NCBI GenBank assembly: GCA_023384415.1
Contig: JAHDWJ010000016.1
Location: 1-64,000 of the forward strand
DNA length: 64,000 nt
Source of the DNA: Anaerolineae bacterium
Lineage (GTDB): Bacteria > Chloroflexota > Anaerolineae > Promineifilales > Promineifilaceae
Direction: 5' to 3'
Shown: positions 16,973 through 25,512 of the stretch, one piece after another
Numbering within the stretch: the first letter of the stretch is position 1
Layout: the number at the start of each line of letters is the position of its first letter
The notes under the pieces: generated by a model
Seen by the model: only the letters and a program-made list of their open reading frames with translations
Told to the model about the DNA's origin: nothing
The model's database searches: none
Translations under genes and position numbers: made by a program

Positions 16973-17926
16973 TCATTCAGTTGTCACCACAGGCCATTTA
17001 ATATCCTCCAGCGATTGGGCAAACACCACCTGTTCACTCAACTGATCTAACAGCGATGGATCATGAATGGCCTGCAAACGGTCTATGTAACTGGGCGATA
17101 CCGCACCAAATTTCATCTGCATTAGATGCAAAACGATGTCACGCTTTCCCTTTAGCTCACCTTGTTGCAGCCCTTGTTGCAGCCCTTGTTGCAGCCCTTG
17201 TTGTAACCCTTCTTGAATGGCTTTCTTTGTTTCCTTACTTAACCAGGTTCCTTCAATCATCTGGATTGTGTCCATTACCTGTTCACCTCCACTCACCAAC
17301 TGTTCTGTTGGCAAATACGTCTGCATTACGTTGATTAAAAAGATTTTATCCCCATCTGTCAAGCTGCTGCTCACTACAGAATTAAGGGCAGTCAATTTTA
17401 TCTGCGCTTTTTGTGACGGGTCTGCTTGCATCAACGTTGCCAAAGCCGCCATCGCTGGTTTATCTGTATCCAGGTAAGCAAAGCTGTCTAAATCAAACAG
17501 GCCTACCTGACCGTAATGAAACTCAACGATGGTATGCCCTAACAAGGTTTCACGATAGGTTTGCCATTGTAAGCCACCAACATTCTTTTTTAGAATCAAG
17601 GCCAGAGGTAAAACCGGTTTCTGACGCAGACCCCTGATTAACCCGTAATATTCAAACATTCGGCCCGGCAACGTTTTAGGACGATTGGCCTCAATTTCAA
17701 TGTGGATCAAAATCAGTTTTTCGCCCCCAGCTTTGAGGCCAATTTCGGCGATCAGGTCGGAGATGCGGGTTTTTTGATCGGGAAAGTTGCTGATAAGCTC
17801 CTGTTCCACCCATCTTAAGGTGGCGAAATCTAATTGCGCTGCTTCTTCCGGGAAGAATGTTTCCATAAATTCCTGGAAGAAGCGATGTAAAAACTCTTTG
17901 AATAGGGGATCATGGGGGATAGACAT
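16973..17926 (-). CDS. Rpn-family PD-(D/E)XK nuclease-like protein
   Basis: The 317-residue protein begins 'MSIPHDPLFKEFLHRFFQEFM', with core nuclease residues in 'SDLIAEIG...LILIHIEIEANR' (Asp then Glu-x-Glu). This is typical of Rpn/YhgA-like recombination-promoting nucleases and DUF4351-related proteins. Near residues 238-254 there is a tandem 'GLQQ' repeat (QQGLQQGLQQG), encoded by 12-bp direct repeats at about 17160-17207. The C-terminal 60 residues are helical. The gene starts three bases after the iPGM stop and is probably co-transcribed. Its own paralogue at 7806-9089 is dead. Confidence 0.7.
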   Translation of the reverse strand: MSIPHDPLFKEFLHRFFQEFMETFFPEEAAQLDFATLRWVEQELISNFPDQKTRISDLIAEIGLKAGGEKLILIHIEIEANRPKTLPGRMFEYYGLIRGLRQKPVLPLALILKKNVGGLQWQTYRETLLGHTIVEFHYGQVGLFDLDSFAYLDTDKPAMAALATLMQADPSQKAQIKLTALNSVVSSSLTDGDKIFLINVMQTYLPTEQLVSGGEQVMDTIQMIEGTWLSKETKKAIQEGLQQGLQQGLQQGLQQGELKGKRDIVLHLMQMKFGAVSPSYIDRLQAIHDPSLLDQLSEQVVFAQSLEDIKWPVVTTE

Positions 17927-17929
17927 ACC

Positions 17930-19141
17930 CTATGCTCCATATTTGTTGAGCCGCAGAGCGTGGGCCATTGCCAGGGGCATCAGGTCGCTGGCTGGGAATT
18001 GGCTCAGCCCACCCCGTTGCGTTTCCCGCTCACCGAACGATTGACAGGTGTCGGGTAGGTGGGTGGCGGGGGCCCACAGCAGGGTGGGGACGGGGTGCCA
18101 GGAATGGGCGCGCAGCCTGGCCGGGGTAGAATGGTCGCCGGTAATGATGAGAACATCGGGGTTGAGGTTGAGCAGGATAGGCAGGGCTTCATCTACTTGT
18201 TCGATGACAGCCGCTTTGGCGGGAAAATTGCCATCTTCGCCCCGGCTGTCGGTGTATTTGATGTGGATGAAGAAGAAGTCGTATTCGTTCCAATGGTCGG
18301 CGACGACCTGGAACTCTTGACCTGGAGTAAAGTTGCCGGTGGGCAGAACGTCCATGCCGGCTAATCTGGCAACACCTTTGTACATGGGGTACACAGCGAC
18401 GCAGGCGGCCTTAAGGTGGTAAATATCTTGGAAGGTGGGCAAGTCAGGGGGTTGGCCGAACCCGCGCAAAGTGACCATGTTGGCTGGAGCGTCGTTTTTG
18501 AGGATGTCCGCGGCCGCGTCCACCCACTGCCGCACAATTGCCGCCGTCTTTTCCGCTTCTGGTACTAACGCGGCCGCCGGGTAGGGAGCCTTGCCTGTTA
18601 CCTGGGGGTCTGTATCGGCCAGGTTGCCGTTTAACCCTTCACCGCTGATGACCAGGACGAAGCGGTACTCTTGTTCCAACCGTACCTCAAGGTTTACCCC
18701 TGGAATCTGAATGGTGCGCAACTTTTCGACCAGGGGCGCGGCCGCTTCATTACTAATCCGCCCTGCCCGCCGGTCCGTAATCAGTCCATCGGCATCTACG
18801 GTGCAGAAATTGCCTCGTGCGGCCACATCGGCTGCTTTGATGGGAATGCCCGCCCCTAACGCTGAGAGGACCCCCCGCCCCACCGGTATGGCGACCGGGT
18901 CATAGCCAAATAGAGAAAGATGGGCGGGGCCGCTGCCAGGAGTTATACCCCGGCTGATGGGGTGACTGCCCCCCAAACACCCTTCTCGAGCCAAACGATC
19001 CATGTTTGGCGTATTGGCTGTTTCTAGCTCTGTTAGCCCGTCTGGGGTCATCGGCATTCCCCCCAGGCCATCCATCACCAGGAGAATGATTTTACCCCCA
19101 CTGGCTGTTGCCAGTTGTTTGATCAAGTTCAAATTGGCCAT
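17930..19141 (-). CDS. apgM: 2,3-bisphosphoglycerate-independent phosphoglycerate mutase, archaeal type
   Basis: The 403-residue member of the alkaline-phosphatase superfamily has N-terminal 'IILLVMDGLGGMP' (metal Asp), 'TANTPNMDRLAREG', 'ITPGSGPAHLSLFGYDP' with the phospho-serine, and C-terminal 'IITGDHSTPARLRAHSWHPVPTLLW'. It interconverts 3- and 2-phosphoglycerate in glycolysis. The ATG at 19141 follows AAGGAG; the longer frame to 19204 has no such site. It contains three GCGGCCGC octamers. Confidence 0.9.
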   Translation of the reverse strand: MANLNLIKQLATASGGKIILLVMDGLGGMPMTPDGLTELETANTPNMDRLAREGCLGGSHPISRGITPGSGPAHLSLFGYDPVAIPVGRGVLSALGAGIPIKAADVAARGNFCTVDADGLITDRRAGRISNEAAAPLVEKLRTIQIPGVNLEVRLEQEYRFVLVISGEGLNGNLADTDPQVTGKAPYPAAALVPEAEKTAAIVRQWVDAAADILKNDAPANMVTLRGFGQPPDLPTFQDIYHLKAACVAVYPMYKGVARLAGMDVLPTGNFTPGQEFQVVADHWNEYDFFFIHIKYTDSRGEDGNFPAKAAVIEQVDEALPILLNLNPDVLIITGDHSTPARLRAHSWHPVPTLLWAPATHLPDTCQSFGERETQRGGLSQFPASDLMPLAMAHALRLNKYGA

Positions 19142-19239
19142 GACAAACTCCTTCGTGGAATTATTAGTAGATTCGTCAAGGGTTGGTTGTTCAAACCAAT
19201 ACACCCTTACACCAATATACCAATAACCAATACCCTAAA

Positions 19240-19278
19240 TAAAAAGGCGGCCTGATTGCTTTCGCACCAGACCGCCTT
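19240..19278 (-). terminator. Rho-independent terminator after tRNA-Asn
   Basis: On the minus strand AAGGCGG and CCGCCTT pair, extended by CTG/CAG, and are followed by TTTTT. It begins five bases after the tRNA 3' end. Confidence 0.7.
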
Positions 19279-19282
19279 CAGG

Positions 19283-19354
19283 CTCCTCAGGTTGGACTCG
19301 AACCAACAACCCTGCGGTTAACAGCCGCATGCTCTGCCATTGAGCTACTGAGGA
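19283..19354 (-). tRNA. tRNA-Asn (anticodon GTT)
   Basis: On the minus strand the acceptor stem TCCTCAG pairs with CTGAGGA. The D arm contains AGCTCAATGGCAGAGC, the anticodon loop is CTGTTAA with GTT as anticodon, and the T arm has GGTTCGAGTCC. No encoded CCA (the sequence continues GCC). Confidence 0.92.
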
Positions 19355-19477
19355 ACACGAAGGCGAATTATAACAAAGTGGGTCAGGGTGTCAAGATAAA
19401 ATAATGAGGCTACTATATGGGGTAGAACGGGTTTGGGATTCTCCCAAACGGTTAATACCAACATAAGGAGGCATGAT

Positions 19478-20569
19478 TTGGACAGGACAGCAATGTATCA
19501 AGAAGGTCGTCAGCCTGTGTATCTACGGATAGCTGTGATACTGTTCTTAGGGCTGTTTTTCTCAGCCTTGATCCTGCTTGCCGGGGCGGCGGCTCTAGGA
19601 GAATCGCAAGGGAATCTGGGCTTATTGTTTTTAGGCGGATGTACGCTTTTGGTGGGAATGGCTCTCTGGCCGCTTATGCTGGTACTGTTCTGGCGTGATT
19701 GGCATTCTCCCGTTTTGCTCCTGACCACGACTGTCAGGCAGAAAAAGCTGGTCACAGCGCATGGGGGTATTGGCAGACCCCAACATTGGCTGATGACGCG
19801 GCCGCTTGAAGCGGTGCAGCTTGGGTCAGATGGACGAGAAACACCAATCTCCGCGGCTAAGCTGCCCACAGATTATCTGGTGCAACCCCAACTTTATACG
19901 GCGGTGCAGGAAGGGGATCGGGTGCTTCTGCTTTGTAATCCCCGGCTGAAGCTGGGGGTTCGTCTGATCACCCATTGGCCAAATGAGCCAGCCGCAGATG
20001 AGCCAGACAGCCAGGAGCCACAGAAGATCAAAAAGGCCGAAGCTCCCCCAGCGGCCGCAGATTTAGTTCGCGAATATCGCCAATATGTACAGGGGCGGCT
20101 GTTACTCATCCTGATCATTGGCCTGGGGCTGAGTAGCCTGGCCTTTTGCCTGGGCTTAGGGGGGCTGTTCTTGTCCAACGAGGCAGATCTTTTCGCCACC
20201 TTCATGGCCTTCGCCTGTTTTATCTCTCTAGGTGGGGTTGGCCTGGTTGTTACGGGAGTTTATGGGTGGCGCATCTGGCAGGCGCGGCCGCAACAAATAA
20301 CCGCCGTTGTTGTGAGCCGTTGGGAAGAGCAGCGCCGCTCCAGAGGGGTGACGGTGCTTCGCTTTTATCACCTGCGTTTACGCCTTTTGCGGATGAGTAC
20401 CTTCCCCCTAAACCCAGGGGAGCAGCCAACAGAGCTACCTCTGCCCCAGGCTGAGACTGAGGTGGATTACAACGTGCCTGCCCAGCTATTTGAGCAAGTT
20501 CAAGAGAAGGAGCAAATTGAATGTCTGGTGATTCCCTCACTCAAGCGGGTGATTGCCCGGCTCGATTAA
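19478..20569 (+). CDS. Hypothetical four-helix membrane protein
   Basis: The ~363-residue protein has two transmembrane helices near the N-terminus, a soluble segment with 'SPVLLLTTTVRQKKLVTAHGG', two more helices in the middle (about residues 205-265) and a basic C-terminal domain. I do not recognise the family; a general membrane or E3-ligase-like fold cannot be judged. A TTG start at 19478 is proposed because AAGGAGG lies seven bases upstream. The ATG at 19493 is the alternative. Its stop codon overlaps the stop of the convergent monooxygenase within TTAA. Confidence 0.6.
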   Translation: MDRTAMYQEGRQPVYLRIAVILFLGLFFSALILLAGAAALGESQGNLGLLFLGGCTLLVGMALWPLMLVLFWRDWHSPVLLLTTTVRQKKLVTAHGGIGRPQHWLMTRPLEAVQLGSDGRETPISAAKLPTDYLVQPQLYTAVQEGDRVLLLCNPRLKLGVRLITHWPNEPAADEPDSQEPQKIKKAEAPPAAADLVREYRQYVQGRLLLILIIGLGLSSLAFCLGLGGLFLSNEADLFATFMAFACFISLGGVGLVVTGVYGWRIWQARPQQITAVVVSRWEEQRRSRGVTVLRFYHLRLRLLRMSTFPLNPGEQPTELPLPQAETEVDYNVPAQLFEQVQEKEQIECLVIPSLKRVIARLD

Positions 20570-21702
20570 GGCAGGGTTGCGGCCGCGACCAACTGCCGCC
20601 GCATGATTGAGGTGGGGGTCATCGCCACAAGCTGGTTGCGTACCGCGCAAAGGATTCGGTTCTCCCACTGGGCTGCCCGCCCAATACGCCAGGAAGTATT
20701 GGTAATCCAGGCGGTGCGCTGGCGGCGGGTCTGCTCATATCGGGCCAGCCTGTCGGGAACATCGGGCTGCCCTAACATCTGGGCCAGAGTGAGGCTGCTT
20801 TTTATAGCCTGGCACGCCCCCTGCCCCATGTTGGGGGTTGTGGCATGGGCCGCATCCCCCACTAGCGTAACCCGCCCCTGGTGCCATTGGGGCAGCGGCC
20901 GCAAATCAGCAATCGGGCTGCGTAGAATTGTTTCAGCTGGGGTCGCCTCGATCAGCGATTGTATCGGCTCATGCCACCCCTGGAAACGGGCCAACAGCTC
21001 TTCTTTCTCCTGGGCGGCATCCCTGGGGCTGCTTTGTTCACCTTCGCTGGCGTTGGCCGTGGCGAACCAATACACCTGCCGCTCATTTAAGGGGACAATG
21101 CCAAACCGCTGCCCCCGCCCCCATGATTCTGAGGTGCCCCCCTGGGTGAGGTGATGCACCCCCTCAGCCACACCGCGCCAGGCTACGTATCCGGCATAGC
21201 GCGGCCGCGCTTCCGGCCACATCTGCTGTCTCACTTTAGAGCGAATCCCATCGGCCCCCAGCAGCATCTCTCCCGCCATGACCGTACCATTGGCAAAATG
21301 AACCTGTACCCCTGTTTCCGTTTGCTCAAACCGGTCAAAAGTGTAGCCGAGGTGAATCGTCCTCTCTGGCAAAGCAGCCAGCAAAAGGCGGTGCAAATCT
21401 GCCCGGTGGATGGCGATGGCGGGGTGTCCCAGGCGGGTAGATAAATCCTGGAGATTGGTGTGGGTCAGAACGCGGCCGCGTTCCGACCGAATTTGCGTTT
21501 GGGTAATAACCGACCCGGCCTGCTCCACCGCTTCAGCCAGCCCCAACGCCGCCAACACCTTCAAAGCATTGGGCCACAAAGTCAACCCGGCCCCCACCGG
21601 CTGAATCTGCTCCGCCTGTTCATACACCTGGGGCTTCAATCCCACCTGGTGCAAACCAATGGCTGTACACAATCCGGCAATCCCAGCCCCGATAATGATC
21701 AT
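20566..21702 (-). CDS. FAD-dependent monooxygenase
   Basis: The 378-residue flavoprotein has the N-terminal Rossmann motif 'IIIGAGIAGLCTAIGL', the 'LGADGIRSKVRQ' DG motif and the second FAD motif 'VTLVGDAAHATTPNMGQGACQAIKS'. This is the para-hydroxybenzoate hydroxylase/zeaxanthin-epoxidase-like class, which oxygenates aromatic or isoprenoid substrates with NAD(P)H. A cytochrome P450 gene lies just upstream on the same strand, so the two may act on one secondary substrate. It holds four GCGGCCGC octamers. Confidence 0.82.
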   Translation of the reverse strand: MIIIGAGIAGLCTAIGLHQVGLKPQVYEQAEQIQPVGAGLTLWPNALKVLAALGLAEAVEQAGSVITQTQIRSERGRVLTHTNLQDLSTRLGHPAIAIHRADLHRLLLAALPERTIHLGYTFDRFEQTETGVQVHFANGTVMAGEMLLGADGIRSKVRQQMWPEARPRYAGYVAWRGVAEGVHHLTQGGTSESWGRGQRFGIVPLNERQVYWFATANASEGEQSSPRDAAQEKEELLARFQGWHEPIQSLIEATPAETILRSPIADLRPLPQWHQGRVTLVGDAAHATTPNMGQGACQAIKSSLTLAQMLGQPDVPDRLARYEQTRRQRTAWITNTSWRIGRAAQWENRILCAVRNQLVAMTPTSIMRRQLVAAATLP

Positions 21703-21769
21703 ACTGAATCTCCTGACAACAACGGATAGGGAAATAAACGGATGCCTGCCGGGAAAAATCCGCTCCTTT

Positions 21770-21811
21770 CTAAATCCGCTGTTGTCTCCTCTAAATCCGT
21801 TGTTGTCCCCA
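21770..21811. repeat. Two tandem 21-bp units (three heptamers each)
   Basis: CTAAATCCGCTGTTGTCTCC plus one base is followed directly by CTAAATCCGTTGTTGTCCCC plus one base, matching at 18 of 21 positions. A further partial AAATCCG lies upstream. It fills the gap between the P450 and monooxygenase genes. Confidence 0.55.
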
Positions 21812-21825
21812 GTGATATAGAGAGC

Positions 21826-23226
21826 TTATGATTTGCTCCGGGGGTGAAGGCGCATGTGCAAATTTTTGGGGCGCAGGGTGATAAGCTGCTCCATTTCTAC
21901 CTGATGGTTGGCGGGCAGTTCCAGGCGCACCTGCTGGCAAACGGTCGCCAGGGTGAGGGCGACTTCGGTTAGGGCGAAGCTGTTGCCAATACATTGGCGT
22001 GGCCCACTCCCAAAGGGGATATAGGCGTGGCGCGGCCGCGTCTGTTCCATCCCTGGGGCAAACCGTTCCGGATCAAACCGCAAAGGCTCTGGCCAAAACT
22101 CCTCTAACCGGTGGGTCAAATACGGGCTGAGAGTCAACACCGCATTGGCCGGCACATCATAGCCGCCGATTTGATCCGCCCCTTGTCCCCAGCGGGAAAT
22201 CACATACGCCGGGGGATAAATCCGCATCGCTTCATCAATAACCTGGTATGTATAGGTAAGGCGAGGCAGATCATCCACGGTGGGCAGGCGGCCATTGAGT
22301 ACCTGCGCCAGCTCCAGTTCTAACTTCTCCCTTACTTCTGGGTATTGGGCCAGAAAATAGAAAACCCAGCCCAACGTCACCGCTGATGTCTCGTGGCCGG
22401 CAATAAGCATCGTGGCAACCTCATCCCGAAGCTGTTTATCATCCATCATCGCTCCAGTTTCCTCATCCCGTGCTTCCATAAACATGCCTAATAAATCCTC
22501 ATGGTGTACATCCGGGTTTTGCCGCCGCTGCTGAATAATGCCGTTAACCACCTCATCCAGCACCGCCGTATGGTTCAAGATGCGTCGGGTGCTGGGGACA
22601 AATGGCATCCGAATCGTCCAGATGCCGAAGGGGGCACTGGTCAATTTTACGATTTCCTGGCTGACCTCGGTAAATGCCTGCCCGACTTTGTTGGCCTCGC
22701 GGGTTAAATCTTTGCTAAACAACGTTTTGCCCGCTACTTCCAGGGTCATCCGGCTAACTTCTTGCTCTACATCTAACGTCGGGCTGTTCCGGTTGGGGTT
22801 GAGCCATCGCTCGACCATATCTTGGGCCGCCTGGGTCATGGTTTGCCCAAAACTGGCGATACGCTGCCGGTGAAAAGCAGGTTGAGCCAGCCGCCGCTGT
22901 CGCCGCCAAAACTCCCCATCACTGGTGAGCAGGCCATTGCCCGCCAGCGGCCGCAAAATCACAAACGATGGGTGGGGCATCTTGGTATAATTTTTATTGT
23001 TGTCCTGCAAAATATGTTTGTTATGCTCAGGATGGACAAAAATATAGCCATGAAAATGGGCAAAAAAGCGGAAGCGTACCGCCGGGCCAAGCTCCTGGAC
23101 AAGCTGCTCCATATACCCCAACGGGTTTTTTTGGAACCGGGAGACCGTTCCCGTCATCCAATTAACTTTTGGCCCCGGTGGATGGCGTAGGGTAGAAGAT
23201 GAGGGTTTGATAATGACTGATGACAT
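21826..23226 (-). CDS. Cytochrome P450
   Basis: The 466-residue protein has the I-helix oxygen-activation motif 'AGHETSAV', the K-helix E-x-x-R in 'DEAMRIYP' and the heme loop 'FGSGPRQCIG' at 405-414 with Cys412 as the iron ligand. Length and the N-terminal 'PPGPKVNWMTGTVSRFQKNPLGYM' fit the soluble CYP4/CYP102-like or CYP110-like bacterial class that hydroxylates fatty acids or terpenoids. The substrate is unknown. AAGGAG lies six bases before the ATG. It is probably co-transcribed with the FAD monooxygenase. Confidence 0.88.
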   Translation of the reverse strand: MSSVIIKPSSSTLRHPPGPKVNWMTGTVSRFQKNPLGYMEQLVQELGPAVRFRFFAHFHGYIFVHPEHNKHILQDNNKNYTKMPHPSFVILRPLAGNGLLTSDGEFWRRQRRLAQPAFHRQRIASFGQTMTQAAQDMVERWLNPNRNSPTLDVEQEVSRMTLEVAGKTLFSKDLTREANKVGQAFTEVSQEIVKLTSAPFGIWTIRMPFVPSTRRILNHTAVLDEVVNGIIQQRRQNPDVHHEDLLGMFMEARDEETGAMMDDKQLRDEVATMLIAGHETSAVTLGWVFYFLAQYPEVREKLELELAQVLNGRLPTVDDLPRLTYTYQVIDEAMRIYPPAYVISRWGQGADQIGGYDVPANAVLTLSPYLTHRLEEFWPEPLRFDPERFAPGMEQTRPRHAYIPFGSGPRQCIGNSFALTEVALTLATVCQQVRLELPANHQVEMEQLITLRPKNLHMRLHPRSKS

Positions 23227-23246
23227 GAGGTACTCCTTGAGTAGAG

Positions 23247-23274
23247 CTAAGGACTGCGTGCTAAGGACTGAGTT
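23247..23274 (-). repeat. 7-bp tandem repeat (CTAAGGA family)
   Basis: Heptamers CTAAGGA, CTGCGTG, CTAAGGA, CTGAGTT lie upstream of the P450 gene. The rest of the 23275-23553 spacer holds a TATAAT at 23465-23470 that probably serves dnaG, though its -35 is weak. Confidence 0.5.
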
Positions 23275-23553
23275 GCTTGAAAAGCCACGAATTAGCCCGA
23301 AATATTTATGATGCCTTTGTGCCGTAGTGTTTTCGCACGAGCTTTTTTAGTCATGCTGAGGGTTAAAGGGCAAGGTTTGTGATTGATTTCACAAACACGG
23401 TCAATAGTCTAGCAGAACCGGAATTTGTTTGTCAATCAGCAATAGAACATCGGTGAGAGTGGGGTATAATTTAGTTTCGAGATTCGGGTTATCGCAATCG
23501 TAGTCGTAGCCGCTACAGCTATCGCAACCATATTCTACTTACCCCTACCCATT

Positions 23554-25494
23554 ATGAGCGTTACTGACGAAATCAAAAGCCGACTGGATATTGTAGATAT
23601 TGTTTCCGAATACGTGCAGTTGCGTAAATCCGGGACCTCTTACACTGGCTTTTGCCCGTTCCATAGTAACACGCGCACGCCAGCTTTTGTCGTCTTTCCC
23701 AGTTCACAAAGTTGGCGCTGTTTTGGGGCCTGTGCCGAAGGGGGAGATGTTTTTAACTTTCTGATGAAGAAGGAAGGGTTGGATTTTCCTGAAGCCCTGC
23801 GGGTATTGGCCAATCGGGCTGGGGTCACATTGGAAGCTGCTACCCCGCAACAGACGGCCAAAGACGCGGCCGCAACCCGTCTCACCGATCTCCTCGCGGC
23901 CGCCGCCGACTATTTTCACCACCTTTTCATGTACGCCCCCGAAGCCGAGCTTCCCCGCCGCTACATGGCCGACCGGGGCATTACCGCGGATACCCTGGAA
24001 ACCTTCCAGATCGGGTACGCCTTCAACCGGTGGGATACCTGCCGCACCCATTTCCAGGAACAGGGATACAGTCACCAGGAACTTTTAGATGCTGGTCTGA
24101 TCACCGTTAACGAAGAAAAGGGCACCAGCTATGACCGCTTCCGCAACCGGCTGATGTTTCCTATTAGAGACGTTAGCGGCCGCGTTGTTGGTTTTGGGGC
24201 ACGTACCCTGGAAAAAGATGGCCTGCCCAAATACCTCAACTCCCCCCAAACTCCGCTCTTCAATAAAAGCAGCCTGCTCTATGGTCTCGACCTGGCCAAA
24301 CGGCCCATCCGTGAAGCCCGACAAGCAGTCATCGTAGAAGGATATATGGACATGATCCAGGCGTGGCAGGCAGGGTACACCAACGTCATCGCCCAGATGG
24401 GCACCGCCCTCACCTCAGACCAATTAAACCTGCTCAAACGGTTTACCAAACGGTTCATCCTGGCCCTGGATGCGGATGCGGCCGGGGATAAAGCGACCCT
24501 GCGTGGCCTGGATGTAGCCCGTGAAACCCTGGATCATGAGACGGAACTCCGATTTGATAGCCGGGGATTGCTCCACCATGAAGCCCGTTTGCAGGCGGAT
24601 ATACGGATCATTACTTTTCCTGAAGGAGATGACCCAGACTCATTTATCCGGCGCGACCCCCAGGCGTGGCCGGCCCTCATTGAAAAAGCGGAGCCGGTAG
24701 TTGCTTATGTGATCCGGGTGATTGCCCAAAACAGCAATCTGAATGACGCTAAAGAGAAGGTCGCGGCCGCTAACCGGATCATCCCCCTCATTCAAGAAAT
24801 TCCTAACCCAGTAGAGCGTGACCATTACCGCCAATTATTGGCCCGTACCCTGAGAATAGATGAGCGGAGCTTACACCAACTAATCGCCACCGGGGCCGGG
24901 CGGCCTGTCGTAGAAGGGCGCCCCCGCCCTCAAACTGGGAGAAAAAATGGCGGCTTGAAAATGACGCGGCCGCGAAACCCCGATAACCGCATCATCCGCC
25001 TCGAACTCAACTACCTGACCCAATGCCTGCGCCATCCCCAGGTCATCATCCAGGTCAACCAAAAGCTGACTTCTCTCACCCAACCCGCCGTCTCAGCCGA
25101 CGATTTTACCCATGCCGAAGACCGCCATCTGGTTACCTACCTCTGGGCTGATTTGCAAGCTGCCCCGGTTGCTTCTATAGATGAACTGTGGGATAGTTTA
25201 GATGATTGGCTTCGTGACCGTGTTCAATCCCATCTTGCCTCTGCTGAAACCAGCAACGACGATTTGACCCGCCTGCCTGACACCCTGACCCTCTCTGTAC
25301 TTGATTGGCGGCAGGAAAAAATTAAACGGCTGGGTGTCGAAGTGAAAAGATTATGTGAAGAAGCGGCCGGCCAGGAAGACCCCGCCCTGCGTCTGACTTA
25401 CACCCATCAGGTCTACAAACTGGCCCAACAAGAACGCAGCATTCACCATGCCAGACATGCCATGTCGGCCTTCAGTCGCCGCAAAACTGAATGA
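23554..25494 (+). CDS. dnaG: DNA primase
   Basis: The 646-residue primase has an N-terminal zinc-binding domain ('GFCPFHSNTRTPAF...WRCFGAC'), the catalytic TOPRIM domain with 'AVIVEGYMDMIQAWQAG' and 'FILALDADAAGDKATLRGL', and a C-terminal helicase-binding region. It lays RNA primers at the replication fork. The zinc ligands read C34-x2-H37 and C56-x3-C60, one residue longer between the last two than the usual C-x2-C. It lies 18 bases before rpoD, the classical macromolecular-synthesis arrangement. Five GCGGCCGC octamers occur. Confidence 0.95.
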   Translation: MSVTDEIKSRLDIVDIVSEYVQLRKSGTSYTGFCPFHSNTRTPAFVVFPSSQSWRCFGACAEGGDVFNFLMKKEGLDFPEALRVLANRAGVTLEAATPQQTAKDAAATRLTDLLAAAADYFHHLFMYAPEAELPRRYMADRGITADTLETFQIGYAFNRWDTCRTHFQEQGYSHQELLDAGLITVNEEKGTSYDRFRNRLMFPIRDVSGRVVGFGARTLEKDGLPKYLNSPQTPLFNKSSLLYGLDLAKRPIREARQAVIVEGYMDMIQAWQAGYTNVIAQMGTALTSDQLNLLKRFTKRFILALDADAAGDKATLRGLDVARETLDHETELRFDSRGLLHHEARLQADIRIITFPEGDDPDSFIRRDPQAWPALIEKAEPVVAYVIRVIAQNSNLNDAKEKVAAANRIIPLIQEIPNPVERDHYRQLLARTLRIDERSLHQLIATGAGRPVVEGRPRPQTGRKNGGLKMTRPRNPDNRIIRLELNYLTQCLRHPQVIIQVNQKLTSLTQPAVSADDFTHAEDRHLVTYLWADLQAAPVASIDELWDSLDDWLRDRVQSHLASAETSNDDLTRLPDTLTLSVLDWRQEKIKRLGVEVKRLCEEAAGQEDPALRLTYTHQVYKLAQQERSIHHARHAMSAFSRRKTE

Positions 25495-25512
25495 TCAAAC
25501 GAGGAACAAGGA

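Noticed and set aside
17160..17207. Possible CRISPR or direct-repeat array
   Set aside because: The repeats are contiguous 12-bp coding units inside an open frame, with no spacers.
23429..23470. TTGTCA and TATAAT as a single sigma-70 promoter of dnaG
   Set aside because: The spacer is 30 bases, too long for a sigma-70 promoter. Only the TATAAT is likely to be used.
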